From CAWJAP01 sp963834365 (lineage in GTDB: Bacteria; Acidobacteriota; Vicinamibacteria; Vicinamibacterales; Vicinamibacteraceae): a stretch of 64,000 bases of DNA. Of this stretch, positions 44,926-53,117 are shown in pieces (the first letter of the stretch is position 1; every line of letters starts with the position of its first letter). Below the pieces are notes generated by a model. It saw nothing but the letters and a program-made list of their open reading frames with translations, did no database searches and was not told the origin of the DNA. A program made the translations under genes and the position numbers. The DNA lies in contig CAWIBS010000041.1 of the NCBI GenBank assembly GCA_963834365.1, positions 62,001-126,000 on the forward strand. Reading direction: 5' to 3'.

Positions 44926-45875
44926 GGGGTGCGGCGAACCAACCACTCGGTGCGCATCCTGCGCGGCGAGGTGTTGAAGTACTGCTTGAACTTGCGATCG
45001 AAGTAGGTGTGATCGTTCAGGCCGACCCGGACGGCGATGTCTCCGACCGCGAGCTCGGTCTCGCGCAGGAGCTCGCAGGCGTGCGACAGGCGCACGTGCG
45101 TGACGTAGTTGACGAACGTGGTGCCGGTCGCCTGCTTGAAGAATTTCATGAAGCGCGACCCGCTCATGCCGACCATGCGCGCGGCCTGCGAGATGGTCAG
45201 CGGCTGCGCGTAGTGCTGCTGCAGGTGCTCGAACAGACTTCCGAGCCGCCGCGCGCGCTCCTGCTGGCGGATGTATTCGGAGTGCGCGACCTCGGCACCC
45301 GCGAAGTGCTTGGTGAGATGAAAGAGGAGCTCCAGCAGATACGCCTTGCAGCCGACGCGGGCATACGGATCCTGGGCCGGGTCGAAGTAGCAGCCGACCA
45401 GACGCGCGAGCGCCTCATGGATCGGCGTCGCCAGCGGCTCGTCGCGGCGGACGATCGGGCTCACCTCCTCGCCCTGGCAGTGGAACGGAATCAGATAGGT
45501 GAAATCGCAGAGCGGCGAGGCGATGTTGTAGACGAACTCGGAATTGAACGTGATCGTCATCGCGCTGCCGCCCGCGCCGCGAAACTCGCGCAGCCCGTGC
45601 AACTTGAGATTGTCGACGACGAGGACATCGTCCGGCGCGAAGTCGAGGATGCGATCGCCCATCCGGAACTGGCCTTCACCGGAGAGCGGCACGAAGATCT
45701 CGAGCCGCTCGTGCCAGTTCATGGGATAGGCGTCGCCGACGGGCGTGAAGCGGTAGAGCTTGATGGCGAAGGGAAACTGCGGATCGAGGTCGAGCCGGTA
45801 GCGGCCGCGGGCATCGACCAGGTGGTCGACGACGAAGGGCTCGAAGCGAAGCCCGCGGGTCAGGTCGAGCAGCAT
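44922..45875 (-). CDS. AraC-family transcriptional regulator
   Basis: 317 residues from ATG 45875 (MLLDLTRGLRF); an upstream in-frame extension to 45986 looks non-coding. The N-terminal cupin-like sensing domain has NWHERLEIFVPLSGEGQFRM and LDFAPDDVLVVDNLKLHGLR. The C-terminal two helix-turn-helix units are PLTISQAARMVGMSGSRFMK with FFKQATGTTFVNYVTHVRLS, and AVGDIAVRVGLNDHTYFDRK with FKQYFNTSPRRMR. Sugar-responsive regulators of this type control neighbouring catabolic genes, here likely the isomerase-MFS-receptor operon just upstream on the same strand. Confidence 0.92.
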   Translation of the reverse strand: MLLDLTRGLRFEPFVVDHLVDARGRYRLDLDPQFPFAIKLYRFTPVGDAYPMNWHERLEIFVPLSGEGQFRMGDRILDFAPDDVLVVDNLKLHGLREFRGAGGSAMTITFNSEFVYNIASPLCDFTYLIPFHCQGEEVSPIVRRDEPLATPIHEALARLVGCYFDPAQDPYARVGCKAYLLELLFHLTKHFAGAEVAHSEYIRQQERARRLGSLFEHLQQHYAQPLTISQAARMVGMSGSRFMKFFKQATGTTFVNYVTHVRLSHACELLRETELAVGDIAVRVGLNDHTYFDRKFKQYFNTSPRRMRTEWLVRRTP

Positions 45876-45998
45876 GACGTCTTCGCCGAGAGTGTCACGG
45901 TGTGCCTCGAGTCTAGAGCCAGTTTGCAGTTTCCGCGCCGCCGGCCGGGCCGCCCAGGGCCGGCCAAATAGCGGCGCGACTTCCAAGGACTGCCCAGA

Positions 45999-46017
45999 CG
46001 GCCGCTGAGGGCGGCCG
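45999..46017 (-). terminator. Hairpin after the TonB-receptor gene
   Basis: Perfect 7-bp stem CGGCCGC/GCGGCCG with loop TGAGG, 4 bases past the receptor stop. A second GC-rich palindrome around GGCCGGGCCGCCCAGGGCCGG lies at 45942-45965. Neither has a T-run. They probably end the receptor transcript before the AraC gene. Confidence 0.5.
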
Positions 46018-46020
46018 GCG

Positions 46021-49000
46021 CTAGAAAGTGAAGCGCAGCGCGAGCTGGATCTGGCGGCTGTCGATCCGGGTGCCCGTGATGCGCCCGTAGGCGGCGTTCA
46101 CCAGATTGATGTTCGGAAAGCCGAAGATCGGGTGGTTCGCGGCGTTGAAAACCTCGGCGCGGAACTCGAGACTTCGACTGGCCCCCATCGGGAAGCGCTT
46201 GGCGAGCGAGACGTCGATGTTGATGATGCCGGGCCCTTCGACGATGTTGCGGCCGGCGTCGCCGAACGAGAACGGCGCTGGTTGCGCGAAGGCCTCTGTG
46301 CTGAACCAGCGATCGACCGTGCGCTCGTCGCTGGGCAGGTTCGGATCGCCGACGAGGTTGGGCCGGTTGCCGGCGCCGGTCCCGATGTTCGTCGTGTCGC
46401 GGCCGGCGTTCGGCGTCGCCGGCAGGCCGCTCTCGAGCGTCAGAATCCCGCCGAGTCGCCAGTTGCCGACCAGGGCGTCGACGACCGCGGGCACCCCGTC
46501 GCCGAACCGCCGGCCGCGTCCGAACGGCAGTTCGACGAGCGTCGACGTCACCCAGCGCTGCCGCACGTCATAGCCCGATCGCGCGTACTCGCATGTCGTG
46601 TTGCACCAGGGGTTGTTCACGAACAGCGTGTCGCCCCCGCCGGGCCGTACGCCGCTCGTGTCGTCGAGCGACTTGCCGAACGTGTAGGCGCTCAGCACGG
46701 TGAAGCCGTTGTGGAGACGCCGCTCGGCCTTGACCTGCAGTGCGTGGTAGTTCCCGCGGCCGATCGAATCCGGATACTGAATCCAGCCGAACTGCTGGAA
46801 CGGGCGGCGCGGGTCGATCGAGCCCGGTCCGGGCTGCGGGTTGTTGTAGCCGGTGATCTTCTTGAGGTTGTGCGAGCTCGACCCGACGTAGCCGACGTCG
46901 ACGACCAGCTGGGGGCCGACCGCGCGCTGGACGTTCAGACTCCACTGCTCGACGTACGACGTGCGCATGCCATAGCTGTTGGCGAGGATGAGCGGTTGTG
47001 CCAGAGGAACGGTGCTGCCGCTCACCGTGCTGTTGAAGGGCATGGTCGTGAGCTGCAGGTTGGGGAACGACGCGTTGGGAAAGTCCCGCCGTAGCCCTGC
47101 GAGCGTGCGGGCCATGTCGAAGATGGAGTTGCCCATGTCGATCATGTGGTTGAAGACGCCGAAGCCGGCGCGCAACACGGTGTTCTCCGAGGGGCTGTAG
47201 GCGACCCCCAGGCGCGGCGCCCAGTTGTCGCGGTCCGGATTCACGAGCCCGGGGCCCAGACGGCCGTCGCGCACGAGCGTGGCCCGCGTGAAGCGAACGG
47301 CCTGTCCCTCGTAGGGATCCAGGCCCTCCCCCTGGTTCGAGGCACGCACCAGGATGGGATTGGCGGTGTCGAGATCGGTGATGTTGACCGACTGATCGTT
47401 GATGTCGCGGAACGGCGGCAGGTACTCGTAGCGGAGGCCGGCGTCGATCGTGAGCTTCGGCGACAGCCGCCACGAATCCCCGACGTAGGCAGACCAGTAC
47501 GTGCTGCGCAGCTTCGCATCGGCCGGCTGCACGGCCGTGTACGACTGCGAGGTCACGCCGAGCAGGAAGTCCACCATGGGATCGCCCGTGCCCGTGCGCG
47601 ATGCCGGGTTCTGCGAGGCCGTGCCGTCGAATTCGAACCCGCCCAGCGCGAACTGGTTCCCGAGCTGGTTGTAGTGAATGACCTTCGTCGAGAAGCCGAA
47701 CTTCATCACGTGCTTGCCGCGCACCCAGCTCAGATCGTCGGCGGCCTCGAAGATGTTGTTGTGCGTGAGGTAGACGTTCGTCCGATCGCCGAAGCCGGTG
47801 TAGCCCGTGATGCCGAACGTCGGCAGGCCCCAGAAGGCGGGATCGCCCGAGAGGTTGAGGCCCGAGATCTGGAGGATCTCGCCGTTGATGTCCTCGGTGT
47901 AGGCGTGCGTGCCGACCACGGTGTTGTCGAAGCGGCTCCAGCCGAAGCGGGCGCTGTTGACGAGCGCAGGTCCGATCACCCAGGTGTTGCCCCCGGTGGC
48001 CTGATCGGGCCGGGTGTTGGTCCACGTGCCCAATCCGGGGAAGGCCGCCGGCGCGTACTCGCGATCCTTGGCCCAGCTGAACCGGCCGTACCAGGTCACC
48101 GCGTCCGACTGCACCATGTCCACCCGCGCCAGCCATTGGTCAGTGTTCGTCTGCCGCGACTCAGTGTTCAGGTAGTTGCTCGCGGTACCCGGCAGGTTCG
48201 CCTCGGGCCAGTACAGCTCCATGGCGGTCTGCGCCTTGGCGTCGATGCGGCTGGCCGGGACCTGGTTGTTCGGGAACGGCTGCGCCGTGATCGTCCCGTC
48301 GGGCTGCTGCACGCGCGTCGCGGGATCGTAGATGACGTTGCGCCCGGCGAAGTTGCCGGCCCGCAGCGCCGCGAGCGGCACGCTGCTCCGCGACGTCAGC
48401 GCCTTGTCCTCCCGCAGCCCCTCGTAGTTGGCGAAGAAGAACAGCTTGTTGCGCAGCACCGGACCACCGACCGTGCCGCCGAACTGGTTCCGCTCGAACG
48501 GCGGAATGGGATCGGTCTTGCTGTCGAAGAAGTTCTTGGCGTCGAAGGCCTCGTTGCGGTGGTACTCGAACAGCGATCCGTGGATCTGGTTGGTGCCGGA
48601 TTTGGTCGACACGTTGATCTGCGTCACGCCGAAGCCGTACTCCGACGGATAGGTGGCGCTCTGCACCTTGAACTCCTGCAGCGCGTCGACCGAGGGCAGC
48701 AGGATGTAGGTGTTGAAGTTGGGATCGGTGTTCTCGACGCCGTCGAGCGTGTAGTGGTTGAACTGGCCGCGCTGGCCGTTGATGGTGATCTGCTGCCGCG
48801 AGCGATGCCCGCCCTGGAAGTCGGTCGCGCCGGCCGAGGGCGAGGCGTTGATGTTGACGCCCGGGGTGAGCGCGGCGAGCTGGAGGTAGCTTCGGCCGTT
48901 GAGCGGGAGCTCGACGATGCGCTTGTTGTCGATCACCTGGCCGACGGTGCTGTCCTCGGTCGCGAGCAGCGCCGCGCCGCCGGTCACTTCGATCGACTCG

Positions 49001-49344
49001 CTGACGACGCCGGCCTCGAGCGTGAAATCGGCGCGCGCCACCTGCTGCACCTGCAGCACCATGTCACGGCGGGTCTGCGTGCGAAACCCCTGCAGCTCGA
49101 CGACGACGGTATAGCTCCCCGGCGACAGCGCCGGCACCGAATAGACGCCAGCATCGTTGCTGACGCCGTGGCGCGCGGCACCCGTGGCCGTGTTGGTGAC
49201 GGTCACCGACGCGCCGGGCACGATGCTGCCCGTCGTGTCGGTGACGGTGCCGGTGATCTCTCCGGTGCCCTGTGCGAATGCCGCGGTGCCCAGTGCGAGG
49301 AGCAGCACGATGCTGCGAGCGAGAGTCGTCAAGCCTGCCTTCAT
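46021..49344 (-). CDS. TonB-dependent receptor, Oar-like, with carboxypeptidase-regulatory domain
   Basis: 1107 residues, intact. ATG 49344 follows GGAGG by seven bases. Signal peptide (ARSIVLLLALGTAAFAQG), then the N-terminal CarboxypepD_reg domain (GEITGTVTDTTGSIVPGASV, VPALSPGSYTVVVELQGFRT), then the plug (VIDNKRIVELPLNGRSYLQL, ITINGQRGQFNHYTLDGVEN, STKSGTNQIHGSLFEYHRNE) and a large barrel ending SRQIQLALRFTF. The layout is that of acidobacterial Oar/SusC-type transporters that import oligosaccharides or other large substrates. It is the last gene of an operon with an MFS carrier and two isomerases (30-bp gap to the MFS gene). Confidence 0.92.
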   Translation of the reverse strand: MKAGLTTLARSIVLLLALGTAAFAQGTGEITGTVTDTTGSIVPGASVTVTNTATGAARHGVSNDAGVYSVPALSPGSYTVVVELQGFRTQTRRDMVLQVQQVARADFTLEAGVVSESIEVTGGAALLATEDSTVGQVIDNKRIVELPLNGRSYLQLAALTPGVNINASPSAGATDFQGGHRSRQQITINGQRGQFNHYTLDGVENTDPNFNTYILLPSVDALQEFKVQSATYPSEYGFGVTQINVSTKSGTNQIHGSLFEYHRNEAFDAKNFFDSKTDPIPPFERNQFGGTVGGPVLRNKLFFFANYEGLREDKALTSRSSVPLAALRAGNFAGRNVIYDPATRVQQPDGTITAQPFPNNQVPASRIDAKAQTAMELYWPEANLPGTASNYLNTESRQTNTDQWLARVDMVQSDAVTWYGRFSWAKDREYAPAAFPGLGTWTNTRPDQATGGNTWVIGPALVNSARFGWSRFDNTVVGTHAYTEDINGEILQISGLNLSGDPAFWGLPTFGITGYTGFGDRTNVYLTHNNIFEAADDLSWVRGKHVMKFGFSTKVIHYNQLGNQFALGGFEFDGTASQNPASRTGTGDPMVDFLLGVTSQSYTAVQPADAKLRSTYWSAYVGDSWRLSPKLTIDAGLRYEYLPPFRDINDQSVNITDLDTANPILVRASNQGEGLDPYEGQAVRFTRATLVRDGRLGPGLVNPDRDNWAPRLGVAYSPSENTVLRAGFGVFNHMIDMGNSIFDMARTLAGLRRDFPNASFPNLQLTTMPFNSTVSGSTVPLAQPLILANSYGMRTSYVEQWSLNVQRAVGPQLVVDVGYVGSSSHNLKKITGYNNPQPGPGSIDPRRPFQQFGWIQYPDSIGRGNYHALQVKAERRLHNGFTVLSAYTFGKSLDDTSGVRPGGGDTLFVNNPWCNTTCEYARSGYDVRQRWVTSTLVELPFGRGRRFGDGVPAVVDALVGNWRLGGILTLESGLPATPNAGRDTTNIGTGAGNRPNLVGDPNLPSDERTVDRWFSTEAFAQPAPFSFGDAGRNIVEGPGIINIDVSLAKRFPMGASRSLEFRAEVFNAANHPIFGFPNINLVNAAYGRITGTRIDSRQIQLALRFTF

Positions 49345-49374
49345 TGCGGTCCTCCATGAAGGAGCGCGTGCCGG

Positions 49375-50676
49375 TCACGCGCGGTGCGGGTGAATGCGCG
49401 ACCAGCAGCCGATTGCGACGAGGTTGAGCGCAGCGGCCAGATAGAAATACGTGCCGGCGGTGCCCGTCGATTCGAGCAGCACCGGGAAGGTGATCGAGCT
49501 GACGAACGATCCGACGTTGCCCACCATGTTCATCGCGCCGGAGAGCAGTCCCGTCCGCGGGCCGGCCAGATCCTGACAGCTCGTCCAACTCGGGCTGAGC
49601 GTCATGTCGACACCGAACGTCGCCAGCGAGAAGCAGGCGATCGCGCCGGCGGCGGTCGTCATCGACGGCGCCAGCACGAGGCCGGCAATGCCCAGGCCGA
49701 AGCCGATGGTCGCGGGCAGCACCCGCGATCGCCGCGCGTGGCCGCGCCGGTAGATGGCGTCGACGAGGGCGCCGCTCAGCCAGTTGCCGACGGCGCCGAG
49801 GTACAGCGGCACGCTGGCATAGGCGCCGGCCTCGGCCGCGCTGAGCGCGTATCGCGACTGGAGGTATGGCAGCAGCCAGGTGAACGCGATGAAGAACGTG
49901 AAATTCGACGCGAAGTACTGGAGCGCGAGGAGGACGGCGTTGGCGTCCCAGAGCGAGGCGCCGCTGCGGGCCGTGGCTTCCGCCGGCGTCGTGACGGCCG
50001 GAGAAGGGATTGAACGGCCCTCCCCGAATTCCTGCGCAGGCGTGCTCCCGCCGGTCTGGGCAGCCTTCTCCGCGGGCGTGTTGCGAAACCACACGGCCCA
50101 GATGCCCGCCAGCACTACGCCGACGGCGGCAAGGGCCCAGAACGTCCCGCGCCAGCCAAACAGCGCGATGGCCGCCGACACGACCGACAGGCCGAACGCG
50201 GCGCCCAGACGCGAGCCGATGAAGAGGAGCCCCTGCGCGCCGCCGCGGTCGCGCGCGGGAATCCAGTTGTAGATGGCGCGGCTCGCCGTCGGGTAGATGC
50301 CAGCCTCGGCGAGGCCGAAGAGGAAGCGCACGGCGACGAGCGCCGACACCGTCGTCATGAGCGCCGTCATCCCGGTGAAGAACGACCAGGCGACGACGAT
50401 GGTGGCGAGAAAGACCCGCGGGCCGAAGCGATCGGCTGCCCAGCCCGACGGCACCTGTCCGAGCGCGTAGCCCAGGGCGAAGACGCCGAAGATGAAGCCG
50501 AACGCGACGTCGCCGATCCCGAGTTCGGCAGCCATGCTCGACTTCGCGCCCGAGATCGCGACGCGATCGACGATCGTGAGAAACGAGAAGACGAAGAGCA
50601 GCGCCAGCACGCCGCGACGCGCGGAGGCGGCTGGCACGATCGTCGCCGACGGCGTCACGCGCGGGCCGGCAGACAT
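49375..50676 (-). CDS. MFS transporter, ACS (anion:cation symporter) type
   Basis: 433 residues from ATG 50676, intact. Twelve helices. Features of the hexuronate/glucarate group: FSFLTIVDRVAISGAKSSMA, LGYALGQVPSGWAADRFGPR (MFS signature DRFGPR), FLFGLAEAGIYPTASRAIYN and the matching second-half loop. The gene overlaps the upstream isomerase by 22 bp. It probably brings in the sugar acid or small saccharide handled by the isomerases and delivered to the periplasm by the TonB receptor. Confidence 0.9.
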   Translation of the reverse strand: MSAGPRVTPSATIVPAASARRGVLALLFVFSFLTIVDRVAISGAKSSMAAELGIGDVAFGFIFGVFALGYALGQVPSGWAADRFGPRVFLATIVVAWSFFTGMTALMTTVSALVAVRFLFGLAEAGIYPTASRAIYNWIPARDRGGAQGLLFIGSRLGAAFGLSVVSAAIALFGWRGTFWALAAVGVVLAGIWAVWFRNTPAEKAAQTGGSTPAQEFGEGRSIPSPAVTTPAEATARSGASLWDANAVLLALQYFASNFTFFIAFTWLLPYLQSRYALSAAEAGAYASVPLYLGAVGNWLSGALVDAIYRRGHARRSRVLPATIGFGLGIAGLVLAPSMTTAAGAIACFSLATFGVDMTLSPSWTSCQDLAGPRTGLLSGAMNMVGNVGSFVSSITFPVLLESTGTAGTYFYLAAALNLVAIGCWSRIHPHRA

Positions 50677-51617
50677 CGCTCGAGCTCGCCGAGCATCGGC
50701 GCCAGGCGCTGGTGGCTCAATGCATCGAGGACGGCCGCGGCGTCGAGACCATCGAGCCAGCGGCACAGGGTGTCGGTGATCGAGAGGTTCGCGGCGAACA
50801 CCTCGCGCGCATCCTGCCGGACGGGAAAGGTGTCCGCCGTCATCCAGCCGCGATAGCCGTCCTGCCTCAGATAGAAGAGGAATTCGGCCCACGGCCAGAG
50901 GTGCTGCGACCCGGCGAGCAGGTCCCAGTCCCAGCGCGCCGTGGCGTCGCAGAAGTGGATGTAGTACGGCACGCGCGCGATCAGGACGTCGGCGAAGGCG
51001 GCCGCCGGCAGCCCGCCGCCGCAGAGCGCATGGCCGACGTTGAAGGTGATGCCGACCGAGGCGAGGCCGACGTCGCGGCAGAGCCGAAGGACCTTCGCCG
51101 GCACGTCGAGGATCCCGGTCGTCCTCGGCTCGGCCGGCTTGTGCTCGAGGTGCAGGACGACCTCGGGCAGATACGACCCGGCGCGCGCGATCGAGTCGGC
51201 CATGCGCGACCAGACCCGCCGGTAGTCCACCTGGAACGACACGTCGTAGCCGTCGGCGAGCGGCGCGCACGTGATTCGTGGCGTGCCGAGCTCGCGCGCG
51301 AGCCGCTTGCCCTCGCACAGCAGGTCCACGGCGCGGGCGCGAACGCCCGCGTCCGGCGACGAGAGCGCGCCGTGAAGAAACGCACGCTCGCCTTTCAGGT
51401 TGACGTTGACCGCCGCGACCTCGAGGCCGAACCGCTGGAGGTCATCCCTGATCTCGGCCGCCGTGCGAACCTCGTCCGGAAAGATCACCTCGACGCCCTC
51501 CACGCCTGCCACCTCGCTCGCGCAACGGAGCTTCTCGCCGATCGCGAGCGGCCGCTGGTAGTCGCAGAAGCGATCGCGCAGCAGGCCGAAGAACGGGGTG
51601 AGCACGGCGTGACGCAT
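50655..51617 (-). CDS. Sugar-phosphate isomerase/epimerase-like protein 1
   Basis: 320 residues, intact. Opens MRHAVLTPFFGLLRDRFCDY, nearly the same as its upstream paralogue. TIM-barrel motifs: VEGVEVIFPDEV, LEVAAVNVNLKGERAFLHGA, ITCAPLADGYDVSFQVDYRR, VVLHLEHKPAEPRT (Glu), VGITFNVGHALCGGGLPAAA (His), PYYIHFCDATARWDWDLLAG (His, Asp), WMTADTFPVRQDAREVF. In the paralogue the third motif reads VTIDTGHSIYGG, so here the metal-ligand Asp is replaced by Asn (TFNVGH). That may alter the metal site. Substrate unknown. Confidence 0.85.
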   Translation of the reverse strand: MRHAVLTPFFGLLRDRFCDYQRPLAIGEKLRCASEVAGVEGVEVIFPDEVRTAAEIRDDLQRFGLEVAAVNVNLKGERAFLHGALSSPDAGVRARAVDLLCEGKRLARELGTPRITCAPLADGYDVSFQVDYRRVWSRMADSIARAGSYLPEVVLHLEHKPAEPRTTGILDVPAKVLRLCRDVGLASVGITFNVGHALCGGGLPAAAFADVLIARVPYYIHFCDATARWDWDLLAGSQHLWPWAEFLFYLRQDGYRGWMTADTFPVRQDAREVFAANLSITDTLCRWLDGLDAAAVLDALSHQRLAPMLGELERCLPARA

Positions 51618-51659
51618 GGGTTCCCGCGGCTTTCCGGGCAGGGTTTCGGCACCCGCTGC

Positions 51660-52650
51660 CTACGTACGGTTCGGGCTGGCGCTCTGCGGGCTCGGCACCG
51701 CGAACATCTCGCCCTCGAGGAGCTTCATGATCGGCAGGAACTGATGGCGCTCGAGGTGATCGCGGATGAGCCCGCGATCGACGCGATCGAGCCACGCCCA
51801 GATCCGCTCGGTCATCCGCACGTTGAAGGCGAAGGTCTCGAGCGCATCCTGGCGGACCGGCGAGGTGTCGGATGTGATCCAGCCGTCGTAGCCCAGCTCC
51901 TTGAGGTAGTAGAGGAACTCGACGTAGCCCCACAGGTTGCACGTGCCCACCATGAGGTCCCAGTCCCATTTCCCGTTGTTGTCGTTGATGTGCACGTAGT
52001 ACGGGTGGCCGCTCATCGCAACGTGCGCCAGCGCTTCGGCCGGCGTCTCGCCGCCGTAGATCGAATGACCCGTGTCGATCGTCACGCCCACGTTCCCCGC
52101 CACGTCGTCGCAGAGCAGGAGCGCCTTGGCCGCCGAGTCGAGCAGACAGTGCACGCGCGTCTCGGACGGCTTGTACTCCATGAAGAGGGTGATCTCCGGC
52201 CGATGCGCCGCGGCTTCCTTGACGCAGTCGACCATGCGCTCCCAGGCGCGGATGTAGTGCGTGTGGAAGGAGTAGTCGTAGCCGTCGCTGAGCGGGCAAC
52301 ACGTCACCCGATCGACGCCGATGGCATGCGCATAGTCCTTCGCGCTCTTGATGAAGTCGACCGCCTTCGCGCGGACAGCGGGCTCCGGCGACGACAACGC
52401 GCCTTCGGAGAACAGCCGGTCGGCCTTGATGTTCACGTTGACGGCCGAGACCTCGAGCTGCCGGGCGGCGAGCAGGGCTCGGAGCGTGTCGGCGTCAGGC
52501 ACCTCGTAGGGGTGCACGACCTCGGCGCCGGTCACGCCGGGAATCTGTCGCATCAGATCGAGCTTCTGCTCGAGCGTACGGGGCTCCTGGGTACTCGCAG
52601 AACCGATCGCGCAGCAATCCCAGGAACGCGGTGATGATGGCGTGCTTCAT
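51660..52650 (-). CDS. Sugar-phosphate isomerase/epimerase-like protein 2 (one frameshift)
   Basis: About 330 residues. ATG 52650 reads MKHAIITAFLGLLRDRFCEY; one indel near 52585 leads into LDLMRQIPGVTGAEVVHPYE. Barrel motifs: LEVSAVNVNIKADRLFSEGA, VTCCPLSDGYDYSFHTHYIR, ITLFMEYKPSETRVHCLLDS (Glu), VGVTIDTGHSIYGGETPAEA (Asp, His), PYYVHINDNNGKWDWDLMVG (His), WITSDTSPVRQDALETF. Metal-ligand residues are complete. Protein 1 downstream (42-bp gap) is a clear duplicate with the same motif order. Confidence 0.83.
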
Positions 52651-53117
52651 GCCTGTGCCCCGACAGTGAAGGGGGAATCCCGCGGTCGTCCGAAGAACAC
52701 GATTCCCGCCGTGTGCGACACGTACGGCTGGACCCTTCGCCTCGCCCTTCATGGGGGCGTCGTCGAAGCTGGCGTGGACCGCACCCGCCTCCCAGCCGCG
52801 TGCCCGTTCGTCTTGGATCGGCGAAACGGTAGCGCCGTTCACCATCGGCCGACTAGCGGTGATCCGACCGAAAACTAGGACGATCCTCCCGTTGTCCGGA
52901 AGAGCTGGCGCACCGCTCGTCGCGCGGCGCGTCCGTCGGCGCCGACCCTCACCCACGGGACGCGGTTCGACGCGAACGAGAGGATCGTCCAAACTTTTGC
53001 TCGGATCACCGCTTGTGCGGCTGGTCCGGTCGCGCTACGGTTCGCGCATCGACGGGCAACGCAAGGACGAGGCAGATGCCGGAGGAGTCAATCGCAGACT
53101 CTCCAAGGAGATTGAGC
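52651..53117. other. Divergent promoter region between the isomerase operon and the DUF5060 glycosidase
   Basis: No gene recognised in 467 bases. It should contain both outward promoters. It shows GATCC/GGATC-rich inverted segments around 52810-52890 (GGTGATCCGACCG, CGATCCTCC, and GGATCGTCC near 52981-52989) that could be operators. A short frame reaches back to ATG 53076 before the glycosidase, but the ribosome site at 53105-53110 favours ATG 53118. Confidence 0.4.

Noticed and set aside
46132..49359. Long plus-strand frames (320 and 737 codons) opposite the TonB receptor
   Set aside because: Composition is that of reverse-complement coding (runs of Val, Arg, Gly, Glu), with no ribosome site or domain, while the minus strand has a full receptor with all landmarks.
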